Assembly (NCBI GenBank): GCA_964467935.1
Contig: CAYYKK010000001.1
Coordinates: 1 to 64,000 of the forward strand
Source: CAYYKK01 sp964467935
Lineage (GTDB): Bacteria > Myxococcota_A > Polyangia > Polyangiales > Polyangiaceae
Length of the DNA stretch: 64,000 nt
Direction of reading: 5' to 3'
Shown here piece after piece: positions 6,695 to 16,431 of this stretch. Position 1 is the stretch's first letter; each line of letters begins with the position of its first letter. The position numbers and the translations under genes were made by a program. Below the pieces are notes generated by a model. That model saw only the letters and a program-made list of their open reading frames with translations. It was not told the origin of the DNA and made no database searches.

Positions 6695-9436
6695 ATGCCT
6701 CTCTCGTCTCAACGCCGTCGCGCCGCCCTCGGCCTCGGCGTCCTGTCGCTCGCGGCGTGCTCGGCCTCGAACGATCTCACCATCGCGCCGACGCACGCGA
6801 AGAGCGACGACCTCGCGGTCGAGGCGCCCGCCGCGCTCGACAACGGTCGTCTCCCCGCCCTCGCGCGGCCGACGCACTACGCCCTCGAGCTCTCCGTCGA
6901 TCCGAACGAGAAGCGCTTCTCGGGCCGCACCGTGATCTCGGTCGACGTCCCGCAGCCGACGCGCGTCCTGGTCTTGCACGCGCGCGATCTCACCATCGCC
7001 GAGGCCTCCGTCGTCGAAGCGGGGGAGAGCCTCGCGGCGACCGCGTCGTCCCGAAAGAGCGCGCACGGCATCGGCGCGCCCGACGAGCTCGTCCTCACGC
7101 TGCCTCGGCCCGTCGAGGGCAGCGTCGACGTCGTCCTCCGCTACTCGGCCGCCTACTCCGATCAGCTCGCCGGGGTCTATCGCATCGACAGCGGCGGTGA
7201 CGCCTACGTCTTCACGCAGTTCGAGCCGATGGACGCGCGCGGCGCCTTCCCGTGCTTCGACGAGCCCGGCTTCAAGGTTCCTTTCGACGTCTCGATCACG
7301 ACGCCGACCGGCGACATCGCCGTCGCGAACTCGCTCGAGGTGTCGCGCACGCCGAGCGAGGACAAGCGGTCTCTGACCTTCAAGTTCGCGACCACGAAGC
7401 CGCTCCCGACCTACCTCGTCGCGTTCGCCGTCGGCCCGCTGGAGGTGCGCGAGGGCAAGGCCGGGAAGCTGCCTCTGCGCGTCGTCACGACCAAGGGCAA
7501 GGGCGCGCTCGCCGACGCCGCGCTCGAAGCGGGGCGCGCCCACGTCGACATCCTCGAGAAGTACTTCGACCACCCCTATCCGTTCGACAAGCTCGACCTC
7601 GTCGCCGTGCCCGATTTCGCCGCGGGGGCGATGGAGAACGCGGGGCTCATCACGTTCCGCGAGGAGCTCATCCTGCTCGATCCCAAGCTCGCGCCCGCGT
7701 CGGCCCAGCGATACCTCGGCCTCACCGTGGCGCACGAGCTGTCGCACCACTGGTTCGGCGATCTCGTGACGATGTCGTGGTGGGACGATCTGTGGCTCAA
7801 CGAGGGCTTCGCCACGTGGATGGAGAACAAGGTGGTCGACGCGTGGCGACCCGAGATCGGCGCGGGCGTCAGCGCGCTCGCGTGGCGCGCCGAGGCGATG
7901 CAGCTCGACGCGCGCCCCTCCGCGCGGCCCGTCCGTCGCCCGGTCGCGAGCGCGAGCGACGCCGAGGAGGCCTTCGACGGCATCGTCTACGACAAGGGCG
8001 CGGCGGTGCTCGCGATGTTGGAGAGCTGGATCGGTCCCGAGAAGTTTCAGGCCGGCGTACGGCAGTACCTCCGCTCGCACGCCTACGGCAGCGCCACCGC
8101 CGCCGATCTCTTTCGAGCGCTCGGCGACGCGTCCGGCAAAGACGTCGTCGCGGTCGCGAGCTCCTTCCTCGACCAACCCGGCGTGCCGCTCGTGTCGGCG
8201 ACGCTCACGTGCGACAAGGACGAGGCGCCCGCCGTCGCGCTCACGCAGAAGCGGATGCTCCGCGCGCTCCCCGGCGAGGCGAAGGCGAGCGATCTGCTCT
8301 GGAAGGTGCCCGTGTGCGTGGGCTTCGAGGGCGACAAGGGCGAGCCCGAGTGCACCTTGCTGCAGGGCGACGCGGCGCGCCTCGAGCTGCCCCGCGCCAA
8401 GAAGTGTCCGAAGTGGATCGTCCCGAACGTGGGGCAACACGGATACTATCGCTATGCGATCTCTTCTGCGCGGTTTCGCGCGCTCGCGCGGGACGCCGAC
8501 GCGCTCGATCCCGTCACGCGGTTCGGGATCCTCGACGACGCTCAGGCGCTCGTCGAGACGGGCGATCTGCCCGTCGACGTGCTCTTCGATCTCCTCGAGG
8601 CCTTGATGCCGCCCTCGAGCCGCAAGCTCTCGCCGGGCGAGCGGCTCGTCATCGAGGAAGAGGTCTCGACGCTCGTCTCGCTCGCCGGGACGGTCGTCGA
8701 CGAGCCGAGCCGCAAGGCCTACGCGTCGTTCGTCTCGAAGCTCCTGTTGCCCGTCGCCAAGGACCTCGGCTTCGATCCCAAGAAGGGCGAGTCCGAGGAC
8801 GCGAAGCTCCTCCGGCGATCGGTGTTCGATGGGCTCGTCGCCGTCGTCGACGACCCCTGGATGGCGCGCGAGGCGGAGAAGCGGACGAAGGCGTTCTTGG
8901 CCGATCCGGCGAGCGTGGACGTCGACACCGCCGCGTTCTCGCTGAAGGCGTCGTCGCGCCACGCAGGCTCGGCGCGGTTCGACGAGCTCGCGGCGGCGCT
9001 CGCGAAGAACCAGAACCCGCAGGTGCGCGTCGCGCTCCTCGGTGGGCTCGGGAGCTTCGCCGATCCGCAGCTGAGCGCGAAGGCGCTCGACCTCATGCTC
9101 CGACCCGACTTCAAGAAGCAGGACGGTCGCTACCTCGTCCGCGCGACGACCGCGGCCCCCGCGACGCGCCCGCTGCTGCTGTCTTGGATCGGGGCCCGCG
9201 ACGCCGAGATCAAGGACAAGCTCCCTGCGTTCATGCGCGTGAGCTTCGCGGAGCTCGCCGACGTCTGCGATCCCGACGCGCTGGCCAAGGCGCACACCCT
9301 CTTCGACGGCAAGCTCGGCGACGCCGAGGGCGGGGCTCGCGCCGTCGCGCAGCTCTACGAGCGCGCGGGGCTCTGCATCGAGCTGGCGTCGCGCGAGCGG
9401 GCTCGCGTCCACGCGAGGCTCAAGGTCAAGCCCTGA
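6695..9436 (+). CDS. M1-family metallo-aminopeptidase lipoprotein
   Basis: A 913-residue exported protein starting at ATG 6695 with lipobox LSLAAC. The N-terminal beta domain carries the M1 pattern (RLPALARPTHYALELSVDP, TQFEPMDARGAFPCFDEP). The catalytic domain has the exopeptidase motif GAMEN near residue 311 and the zinc motif HELSHHWFGD near residue 347, with the third ligand in WLNEGFATW. The family removes N-terminal amino acids from peptides. The C-terminal region (ERAP1-C-like, all helical) matches full-length M1 enzymes of about 850-900 residues. Lipidation implies periplasmic or surface peptide degradation, useful to a predatory or scavenging bacterium. Its stop directly abuts the convergent gene on the other strand. 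Confidence 0.93.
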   Translation: MPLSSQRRRAALGLGVLSLAACSASNDLTIAPTHAKSDDLAVEAPAALDNGRLPALARPTHYALELSVDPNEKRFSGRTVISVDVPQPTRVLVLHARDLTIAEASVVEAGESLAATASSRKSAHGIGAPDELVLTLPRPVEGSVDVVLRYSAAYSDQLAGVYRIDSGGDAYVFTQFEPMDARGAFPCFDEPGFKVPFDVSITTPTGDIAVANSLEVSRTPSEDKRSLTFKFATTKPLPTYLVAFAVGPLEVREGKAGKLPLRVVTTKGKGALADAALEAGRAHVDILEKYFDHPYPFDKLDLVAVPDFAAGAMENAGLITFREELILLDPKLAPASAQRYLGLTVAHELSHHWFGDLVTMSWWDDLWLNEGFATWMENKVVDAWRPEIGAGVSALAWRAEAMQLDARPSARPVRRPVASASDAEEAFDGIVYDKGAAVLAMLESWIGPEKFQAGVRQYLRSHAYGSATAADLFRALGDASGKDVVAVASSFLDQPGVPLVSATLTCDKDEAPAVALTQKRMLRALPGEAKASDLLWKVPVCVGFEGDKGEPECTLLQGDAARLELPRAKKCPKWIVPNVGQHGYYRYAISSARFRALARDADALDPVTRFGILDDAQALVETGDLPVDVLFDLLEALMPPSSRKLSPGERLVIEEEVSTLVSLAGTVVDEPSRKAYASFVSKLLLPVAKDLGFDPKKGESEDAKLLRRSVFDGLVAVVDDPWMAREAEKRTKAFLADPASVDVDTAAFSLKASSRHAGSARFDELAAALAKNQNPQVRVALLGGLGSFADPQLSAKALDLMLRPDFKKQDGRYLVRATTAAPATRPLLLSWIGARDAEIKDKLPAFMRVSFAELADVCDPDALAKAHTLFDGKLGDAEGGARAVAQLYERAGLCIELASRERARVHARLKVKP

Positions 9437-10213
9437 TCACTGCGAGGTCCCCTCCTCCGGCGGCGGGACGGGAGGCCTCCTATCGAGCAGATCGAGCGCC
9501 GCTGCCCGCACGATGCGCGGCAGATCCGTCGCGTGCGCGACCTGAACGAGCTCGCCGCGGAGCAGGAGCGGCAAGATCGGCACCGCGATCGTCGACGGCG
9601 TGAAGGGGTTCTGAACGAGCGTGAGGCGCACGCGCGGCCGCGGCGACCAGCGCGCGCTCTTCGCGATCTCCGATTGGATGTCCGGGTACGTCGGCCGGCG
9701 CGCCGCGAGGAGCACGACGTCGATCTCCGTGATGCGCGGGTTGCGCAGGACCGCGCGGATGACGTGCGGGTGCGGGTCGCGCAGCAACCGATCGAGCATC
9801 ATCCGGTCCTGGCCCCGGGCGAGAAATTTCCGCTCGCCGAGCGTCAGCGTCCGGCCGCCCTTCGGCGGCGGCATCCCGCCGCGCTCCTCGGGATCGGGCG
9901 CGGCGATCTCGCCCTCCTTCGCCCGCCGCCGGAGGAGCCGCGCGAGCGCAAAATGCCCGCGAAGCTGCGCCACCTCGCGCAAGGCCTCCACCCGCTCGTC
10001 GAAGCCGGGGTCGGTCAGCGTCGGCGCGGCCGCGGTGAGCACCTCGCGGGCGCGCTTGTCGGCCTGCTCGGCGAGGCTCGCGATCGCCTCGAGCGCCTCG
10101 GCGAGATCGTCGAGCCGCGTCGTGGCGAGATCGCTACCGACCATCGCGAGGCGCATCGACGTCTCGCGGAAGGTCGGGACCCGAAGCATCCACCGACGCG
10201 CCAACCGGCTCAC
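9437..10213 (-). CDS. helical repeat-like protein of unknown function
   Basis: A 258-residue protein if GTG 10213 is the start; ATG 10189 or ATG 10156 are alternatives. Its N-terminal half is helical (DLAEALEAIASLAEQADKRA). The C-terminal half holds repeat-like units (LLRDPHPHVIRAVLRNPRIT, and later LTLVQNPFTPSTIAVPIL), with alternating Leu and Pro resembling HEAT or leucine-rich-variant repeats and the DUF2336 style. No catalytic motif is evident. It is transcribed away from the kinase operon with a 242-bp shared upstream region, so a link to that operon is possible but unproven. The last base of its coding strand abuts the aminopeptidase stop. Confidence 0.6.
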   Translation of the reverse strand: MSRLARRWMLRVPTFRETSMRLAMVGSDLATTRLDDLAEALEAIASLAEQADKRAREVLTAAAPTLTDPGFDERVEALREVAQLRGHFALARLLRRRAKEGEIAAPDPEERGGMPPPKGGRTLTLGERKFLARGQDRMMLDRLLRDPHPHVIRAVLRNPRITEIDVVLLAARRPTYPDIQSEIAKSARWSPRPRVRLTLVQNPFTPSTIAVPILPLLLRGELVQVAHATDLPRIVRAAALDLLDRRPPVPPPEEGTSQ

Positions 10214-10455
10214 CCTCGAATGATACCAGCCCGTGTCGCTCCGGCATGTGCCCGCGGGAGCGTGCTCGGTCGCTTGGTCCCATGCACACCGGAGCACGTG
10301 GACCGGGGTGGGGGAGGCGGCTTCTCACACCGCTCACCCCAAAAAAGCCCCCCGAAAGGCTGGTCCCTTGGCGAAGGGGCCATGCTATTTTCGTCGACTG
10401 GCGGACGTTCCGCCGCGGGGCGTCGAGGTACGCCCCAGCCCTCGCGCGGGATCGA
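10214..10455. promoter_or_regulatory. divergent intergenic region upstream of the kinase operon
   Basis: This 242-bp region separates two divergent transcription units. It contains a short A/T-containing stretch (CCCCAAAAAAGCCCCCC near 10330-10345, and CATGCTATTTTCG near 10380-10392) inside otherwise GC-rich DNA, which is where promoters would be expected. No confident -35/-10 pair, sigma-54 element or operator could be assigned by eye. Confidence 0.35.
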
Positions 10456-13251
10456 ATGGCTCAAGACAAAGCCGATAGCTCGGAGAAGCTGAGCCCGAAC
10501 AAACAAGCCGCGGCCCGGGTCGGCACCGACTTGAACGCCAAGTGGCGTATCGACAAGGTGCTCGGCGTGGGTGGCATGGGCGCGGTGTTCGCTTGCACCC
10601 ACAAGAACAACGGCACGCGCTCGGCGATCAAGGTCCTCCACGTCGAGTACTCCCGCGCCGCCGACGTGCGCGAGCGCTTCCTGAAGGAGGGTCGGATCGC
10701 GAACCGGGTGAACCACCCGGCCCGCGTGCAAGTGACCGACGACGGCACGAGCGACCTCGGCGAGCCGTTCCTCGTCCTGGAGCTGCTCGAGGGCATGACC
10801 CTCGCGGAGCTCTTCCGCCGCGGCGGCGGGCGAATGCCGCTCGACAAGCTCCTCTCGATCTTCGACACGGTGCTCGATCTGCTCGGCAAGTGCCACGAGC
10901 TCGACATCGTGCACCGCGACATCAAGCCCGCGAACATCTTCCTCACGAAGCAGGGCCCGGTCCGCGTCCTCGACTTCGGCGTCGCGAGGATGCGCGAGCC
11001 GGAGAGCGATCAACAGGCGACGCGCGCGGGCATCGCCCTCGGCACGGCCTCCTTCATCGCGCCCGAGCAGGCGCTCGGCATGGAGAAGGTCGACGGCCGC
11101 GCGGACCTCTTCTCCGTCGGCGCGTGCCTCTACGCGGGTCTCACGGGCGAGCGCCTGCACGCGGCGAGCACCGAGGCGGAGGAGTTCGTGCTCGCCGCGA
11201 CGCAGTCGGCCCCGTCGGTGGCGCGCAAGGCGAAGGACCTGCCTGCCGAGGTGGTCGCGTTCGTCGACAAGTCGCTCGCGTACGACAAGAACCAGCGCTT
11301 CGCGAGCGCGCAGGAGATGCGGAGCGAGCTCCTGCAGCTCACCGCGGGGCTCCGCTCCGGACAGATCAAGGCGACCGGCAAGAAGGCGACTGGCATCGTC
11401 GTCCGCGGCAAGGACGCGATCGAGGAGGGGCCGCCGCTCGAGAGCGAGCAGGAGGCGCGCGAGGCGCTGCTCAAGCTCACCTCGATCTTCAAGCACCTCG
11501 GCCTCGCGATGGCGAGCGTGCGCCAGTACGGCTTCTCGCACCCGCAGACGCGACGCGCCCTCACGCAGGGCTACCACGACGTCGGCGCCGCCCTGGCCGC
11601 GAACCCGTACTGCGTGCGCTGGGACGTCACCGCGAGCGGGTTCACCTTCGAGGGTCATCCCGTGTGGATGCCCGATCGCGTGCCGTTCGATCGGATCCCG
11701 CACCAGCTCTTCGCCGACGGCATCCGCAAGGTGCAGTTCAAGATGGGGCTCACCGAGGAGGAGCTGCGCGACTTCCTCGTCATCCTCATGCGCGACGTCT
11801 CGAGCCTCTTCGCCGCGGAGGACGACTCGGTGACCGCGATGTGGGACCGCCGGTTCGAGCACGTCGCGTACCTCGCGATCGACTCGTTCGCGGAGGGCGA
11901 CTCGATCGGATCGGCCGAGGACGCGGCCGAGTGGAACGAGCTCGCCGATCGCGCCATCGCCTTCGCGCGCATCGACAAGGACTTCGAGGACGTGAGCCTC
12001 GAGGCGCAGGCCGCGGAGCTCAACGTCGGACACGCGCTGCGCGAGGCGGGCGAAGCGGCCGCGTCGCTCTCGATCGATCCGATGACGCGCGCGACGCTCG
12101 GCGCGCAGATCTCTGCGCCGAGCGAGCGGTGGCTCGAGAGCTTCCTCATGGCGTTCGTGCCCGCCTACCTCGAGGTCGAGAAGCGCGGCGACGTGGAGGG
12201 GATCCAGCAGGCGATCAAGGAGTGGACCGAGGATCAGGTCAAGCTCCACGCCGTGCAGCGGGTCTTCGAGGTGCACCAGGCGATGGCCGCTGCGTTCAAG
12301 GCGCAGACCGACGCGGACACCGCCAAGCGGCTCGAGCTCGAGACCGCCAAGCTCATGTTCCCCGTCGAGACGCTCCGCGCCGTCATGACGGACATCGCCG
12401 CGGAGCGCTGGACCAACGACGGCGTGCCGCTCGACGCGCCGCAGGAGCTCGTGCGAGGACTGCAGCGCGCCCTCGATCTCCTCTCGAGCGACGCGGTGTT
12501 CTCGCTCGCCCTCGAGTGCTTGGACTCGTCGCGCTCCTCGTCGCTGCGCGACGTCCTCGTCCCGTACGTGCGGCGGTGGTCGACCGGGCAGGAGGCGTCG
12601 CTCTCGGCGATGCTGCCCACCGCGGGGCCCGAGCTCGGCAAGACGCTCATCGCGCTCCTCGTCGATCTCAAGACGCCGGCGGCGCTCCAGGGCGTCGAGA
12701 CGGCGCTCCTCAACCAGAACATCGAGGTGAAGCTCTCCGCGCTCGCGCACATGGGCGAGTCGATCGGCGATCGCGCGAGAGACGAGATCACGAACCTCCT
12801 CGACTCGCCCGACGTCCAGGTCCGCCTGAAGACCCTCGATCTCGTGGGGCAGATGTCCGTCGTCGCCGCCGGCCCCGTCCTCGTGCGCCGCATCCAGTCC
12901 GACGTGTTCCACGATCTTTCCGTCGACGAGCGCCGTCGATGGCTCGCCACCGTCTCGACGTTGAAGGCGTCGCGCGGCGAGGCCATCGCGATCGAGCTCC
13001 TGTCGAAGCGCAAGCTGCTCGCGAGCGACGCCGCCGAGGAGTCGCGGACCATCGCGGCCGAGCAGCTGACCTCGAGCGACTCGACCGAGGCCATCGAGGC
13101 GCTCGAGGCCGCGTCGAAGCAGCGCTGGGGAACGTCGGCCAACGTGCGCGAGGCCGCGACCCGCGCGCTCGGCGTCATCCGCGCGCGCCTCGCGGCCAGA
13201 GAAGGCAAGCGCGCTCCGCTCGAGAGCAAGCCGCTGGAGGGTAAGGCGTGA
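10456..13251 (+). CDS. serine/threonine protein kinase with HEAT-like C-terminus
   Basis: A 931-residue cytosolic protein from ATG 10456. The N-terminal kinase domain (about residues 28-300) has all key motifs: Gly loop GVGGMGAVF, ATP-binding Lys in SAIKVLH, catalytic HRDIKPANIF (about residue 153), DFGVAR (about residue 173) and APEQ. It should therefore be active. A middle region (about residues 340-600) resembles a module seen in myxobacterial HEAT-type proteins (FSHPQTRRAL, VTASGFTFEGHPVW, LFADGIRKVQF, DFLVILMRD). The C-terminus is made of helical HEAT-like repeats (NIEVKLSALAHMG, SPDVQVRLKTLDLVG). There is no transmembrane segment. The stop overlaps the next start by GTGA, so it is translationally coupled to the HD-like gene. 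Confidence 0.88.
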   Translation: MAQDKADSSEKLSPNKQAAARVGTDLNAKWRIDKVLGVGGMGAVFACTHKNNGTRSAIKVLHVEYSRAADVRERFLKEGRIANRVNHPARVQVTDDGTSDLGEPFLVLELLEGMTLAELFRRGGGRMPLDKLLSIFDTVLDLLGKCHELDIVHRDIKPANIFLTKQGPVRVLDFGVARMREPESDQQATRAGIALGTASFIAPEQALGMEKVDGRADLFSVGACLYAGLTGERLHAASTEAEEFVLAATQSAPSVARKAKDLPAEVVAFVDKSLAYDKNQRFASAQEMRSELLQLTAGLRSGQIKATGKKATGIVVRGKDAIEEGPPLESEQEAREALLKLTSIFKHLGLAMASVRQYGFSHPQTRRALTQGYHDVGAALAANPYCVRWDVTASGFTFEGHPVWMPDRVPFDRIPHQLFADGIRKVQFKMGLTEEELRDFLVILMRDVSSLFAAEDDSVTAMWDRRFEHVAYLAIDSFAEGDSIGSAEDAAEWNELADRAIAFARIDKDFEDVSLEAQAAELNVGHALREAGEAAASLSIDPMTRATLGAQISAPSERWLESFLMAFVPAYLEVEKRGDVEGIQQAIKEWTEDQVKLHAVQRVFEVHQAMAAAFKAQTDADTAKRLELETAKLMFPVETLRAVMTDIAAERWTNDGVPLDAPQELVRGLQRALDLLSSDAVFSLALECLDSSRSSSLRDVLVPYVRRWSTGQEASLSAMLPTAGPELGKTLIALLVDLKTPAALQGVETALLNQNIEVKLSALAHMGESIGDRARDEITNLLDSPDVQVRLKTLDLVGQMSVVAAGPVLVRRIQSDVFHDLSVDERRRWLATVSTLKASRGEAIAIELLSKRKLLASDAAEESRTIAAEQLTSSDSTEAIEALEAASKQRWGTSANVREAATRALGVIRARLAAREGKRAPLESKPLEGKA

Positions 13252-16200
13252 GCGTCGAGGGGCCGAAGTCCGTCGCGCGCGAGCTCGCGGAGCACGAGGA
13301 TCCGAGGCAGCTCGCGGGGCGCGTCGTCAACGCGATCTATCGCCTCATCAAGGGGTGCTTCCTCCACGACGACGCGAACCAGGCGCTCACCGGCCTCATC
13401 GAGCTCGTGATCGAGAGCACCCACCAGTTCTGCGAGAAGGCCGGCGTCGAGTCGGCGGCGGTGCTCTTCGCGGGCAACAGCGTCTTCGTGAACAAGCAGA
13501 TGCTGCGCGCCTCGCGCGAGACCTACCAGCTCGCGCTCGAGCTCGGGACGATCCTCGCCGGGTGCAACGTGACCGAGGTCACGCTCGAGCGCGGGGTCCT
13601 CGCCGTGGAGGTCGCCGAGTTCGGGCGCGCGGTCGCCGCGATGCATCGCGAGAAGAAGCTCTCGCCCAAGTTCACCGAGGGCGGCTGGACGGGCCTCAAG
13701 GTCCGCAAGGTCGTCGGGTTCGGCGGCTCCGAGGTGCTCTCGCCGGTCACGCGCGTCGCGCGGACCTACGCGGCGTCGATCATGATCGTCCGCGCGTTCT
13801 ACGCCGATCTGAAGAAGGGGAAGTTCGAGCTCTCGCACAGCGTGAAGCGCGTCGCGCAGAAGCTCGCCGGCATCCCCGAGGACGAGAAGCGTCTCTTGCT
13901 GTCGACCGCCGCCGCTCCGGCCGCCGACACCGACCGCGCCGGTTTGATCGTCAGCTCGGCGATCGTCGCGGTCGTGATGGCGGGGCAGCTCACCGACGAT
14001 CGCTCGGCGCTCACGAGCCTCGCCACGGCGGCGCTCCTCTACGACGCCGGTCGCGCGCGGCTCACGCGAGGCAGCGGCACCGACGGCCCGCCGATCGAGC
14101 GCGTGCTGAACGAGGAGGAGGAGGAGCGCCTCCCGAACGCGAGCGTCATCGCGCTCACCGTGCTCGGCAAGCTCCACCCGCCGTCGGTGACCCGCAGCGT
14201 GATCGTGTACGAAGCGCTCGCGCTGAGGAACGAGGCGACGACCCCGTACGGCGGCGCGCGCCAGCCGCACGTGCTCTCGCGCATCCTCGCGACGGCGCGG
14301 GCGTTCACCGAGCTGCGCGTGGCGCGCGGCGCCTCGCCGCCCCTCAGCATCGACGACGCGATCCAAGTGCTCTCGTCGCAAGCGAGGGACAACACCGAGA
14401 AGACGTTCGTGAAGCTGCTCGTCGGCACGCTCGGCGTCTTCCCCGCTGGCACGCTCGTCGAGCTGAGCACCGGTGAGCTCGCGGTGGTGGTCTCCACGCC
14501 GCGCCTCCCGGTCGACTTCGCGCGTCCGCCTGTTCGCATCATGTACGATCCGAACGGCGCGCTGCTCGAGGAGCCCATCGACCTCGATCTCGCCACGGCG
14601 AAGCACGACGAAGAAGGACAGCGACGCTTCATCCTCAAGCCGATCGACGCGAGCGATCAGCAGATGAAGCAGATGCGCGCGTACGTCATGTCGCTGACCG
14701 CGAAGCGCAAACGCTCGAGCGACAAGAACCGGATCGACAAGGCGCAGCTCGACGCCGCCAAGTCCGAGGCCAAGCCGAAGATCGATCGGCCTCCCCCGCG
14801 CCGACGCCTCAGCGCGCCGCAGGCCGACATCCCCGCCGCGGTGCGCGCGCACCAAGAGCGCGAACGCCAGAAGCTCGCGGTCGACATCGTGCACACCCCG
14901 ACGGAGGCGGCGCCGCCGGCCCCCGCGGTCGAGGCCGAGCCGATCGTGGACGACGGCTGGGGCGAGGCGGAGCCCGAGGTCGAGGTCCTGCCCGGGCTCT
15001 CGAAGCCCGCGCGCGCTCCGTCCGAGCCGGAGCTGTCTTTCGAGCCCATCGAGCTGCATCAGCACGACGCGCGACCGGCGCCCGCAGCGGCGCCTGCGCC
15101 GGCGCCTGCGCCTGCCTCGTCGTCGGCGTCCCCGGTGCTCGCTGCGAGAGAGTCGCGCGCGGCCGTGAAGCGCTGGGATCCTCGCAGCGAGGAGGAGCCG
15201 CCCGCCGACGCCGCGCCGCCTCCGCGGAGCGCCGAGCCCGCGAAGTCGGCGCCGGTTCCTCCGTCGGCGTCGCCCGCCTCGGTCGCGAAGCCCCCCACCC
15301 CGAGGCCCGTCGCGGCTTCCCCGAGCGCGCTCGTCGCCAAGCGCGGCGACGAGCGCGCGGGCCCGGCGATGCGTCCGACGCCCTCGGTCCCGATGCCCGC
15401 GGTCGTGGTGAAGGAGGCCGGGGAGCCGGCCGCCGCCAAGCCGGGCGCGCGACCGCCGCTCGTCGCCAAGGTCACGACCGAGCTCGTCATTCCGGCGCCG
15501 CCGCCCGATTCCCAGTCGGGGCTCACGCCGAGCCGCCGCTCGAGCGGATCGACGCGCCAAGTCTCGTGGACGGAGTACGGCAAGGAGATCGTCGAAGCGG
15601 TCGGCGTCCCCGAGCCGAGCCCGAGCGAGACGGACGCGATCCTCGCCGCCTATCTCTCGGAAGATGCCAGCGCGGAGCCGGCCGAGCCCAACGAGGCGCA
15701 GAGTCGCAGCGCCGGGCTCCGGTGGGGGCCCGACGCGAGCTCGAGCGGTGGGCACGCGACGGGTGGGAATTCGACCAGCGGCCACTCGACTGGTGGGCAC
15801 TCGACCGGCGGCCACTCGACTGGTGGGCACTCGACCGGCGGCCACTCGACCGGCGGCCACTCGACGGGCGGCCACTCGACTGGCGGGGCGTCGAGCGGTG
15901 GCCATGTCACAGGCGCGGCACGTCAGGCCCGCGCCACCAACACCGCGGGCCTGCGCTGGGAAGGGCGCTCCTCGGCCGGGGCTTCCTCGTCGGCGGGACG
16001 CGACATGGCGGCCTCCTCGCCGGGACGCGAGGTCGGGGCTTCGTCGCCGGGGCGCGACGTTCGTTCGTCCGGAGGCGTCGGCTGGGCATCTTCCGGCGGC
16101 GGTCGTGAGGAGCGCCCCACGCCCGTCTCTCGGCAGGGCGGCGAGGGCGCACCGGCCTCGACGACGCAGCCCACCACCGACGGGGCTCCCTCGCTCCGCG

Positions 16201-16256
16201 GTCGCGCGAAGGCCGGAAGTCAGGCTTGGGGCAACCCCAAGCGCGACAAGAAGTGA
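13248..16256 (+). CDS. degenerate HD-GYP-like protein with Ala/Pro linker and GHSTG repeat
   Basis: A 1002-residue protein starting at GTG 13248, overlapping the kinase stop by 4 nt and preceded by a GGAGG-like ribosome site. Residues 1-470 are helical and resemble HD-GYP domains, with ALLYDAGRARL where HD-GYP enzymes have a LLHDIGK motif. The metal-binding His is Tyr here, so phosphodiesterase activity is doubtful. Residues from about 490 form a long charged and then Ala/Pro-rich low-complexity region. About 11 pentapeptide units of the GHSTG type follow at about residues 833-886, then SPGRD-type imperfect repeats. The role is probably scaffolding or phosphorylation-controlled signalling with the flanking kinases; the Ser/Thr-rich tail offers many phosphorylation sites. 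Confidence 0.75.
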   Translation: MSVEGPKSVARELAEHEDPRQLAGRVVNAIYRLIKGCFLHDDANQALTGLIELVIESTHQFCEKAGVESAAVLFAGNSVFVNKQMLRASRETYQLALELGTILAGCNVTEVTLERGVLAVEVAEFGRAVAAMHREKKLSPKFTEGGWTGLKVRKVVGFGGSEVLSPVTRVARTYAASIMIVRAFYADLKKGKFELSHSVKRVAQKLAGIPEDEKRLLLSTAAAPAADTDRAGLIVSSAIVAVVMAGQLTDDRSALTSLATAALLYDAGRARLTRGSGTDGPPIERVLNEEEEERLPNASVIALTVLGKLHPPSVTRSVIVYEALALRNEATTPYGGARQPHVLSRILATARAFTELRVARGASPPLSIDDAIQVLSSQARDNTEKTFVKLLVGTLGVFPAGTLVELSTGELAVVVSTPRLPVDFARPPVRIMYDPNGALLEEPIDLDLATAKHDEEGQRRFILKPIDASDQQMKQMRAYVMSLTAKRKRSSDKNRIDKAQLDAAKSEAKPKIDRPPPRRRLSAPQADIPAAVRAHQERERQKLAVDIVHTPTEAAPPAPAVEAEPIVDDGWGEAEPEVEVLPGLSKPARAPSEPELSFEPIELHQHDARPAPAAAPAPAPAPASSSASPVLAARESRAAVKRWDPRSEEEPPADAAPPPRSAEPAKSAPVPPSASPASVAKPPTPRPVAASPSALVAKRGDERAGPAMRPTPSVPMPAVVVKEAGEPAAAKPGARPPLVAKVTTELVIPAPPPDSQSGLTPSRRSSGSTRQVSWTEYGKEIVEAVGVPEPSPSETDAILAAYLSEDASAEPAEPNEAQSRSAGLRWGPDASSSGGHATGGNSTSGHSTGGHSTGGHSTGGHSTGGHSTGGHSTGGHSTGGASSGGHVTGAARQARATNTAGLRWEGRSSAGASSSAGRDMAASSPGREVGASSPGRDVRSSGGVGWASSGGGREERPTPVSRQGGEGAPASTTQPTTDGAPSLRGRAKAGSQAWGNPKRDKK
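15745..15906 (+). repeat. 15-bp tandem repeat encoding GHSTG
   Basis: The array lies in frame inside the HD-GYP-like gene. The core unit is GGCCACTCGACYGGY with period 15; an exact 30-bp higher-order unit is repeated at 15781-15810 and 15811-15840. Seven units encode perfect GHSTG and four flanking ones are degenerate (GGHAT, GGNST, GGASS, GGHVT). The near identity of the DNA units indicates recent expansion, and copy number may vary between strains. Confidence 0.92.
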
Positions 16257-16431
16257 GCGCTGCTCCTCATCGGTCCAGTGTCGCGCGGGGCGGCCGCACC
16301 GCGGACCTCGGCCGCCGCTGACATTTGCGAGGCCCTTCCGCGCCTTCGGAGTAAGATTGGCGAAGCCTCATGCGCCCCTCCGCCCCTCCCCGCTCGCGGG
16401 GCGTGGTGGACGTGTCGCCTCGCCTTCTTCG

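Noticed and set aside
10370..10392. Sigma-54-like promoter (TTGGCG...ATGCT) upstream of the first kinase
   Set aside because: The GG-to-GC spacing is 12 nt instead of 10, and the core bases differ from TGGCAC-N5-TTGC.
15650..15910. Antisense reading frame with repeated PPVEW units opposite the GHSTG repeat
   Set aside because: It is the mirror of the 15-bp repeat in a GC-rich gene; no start region, ribosome site or signal supports it.
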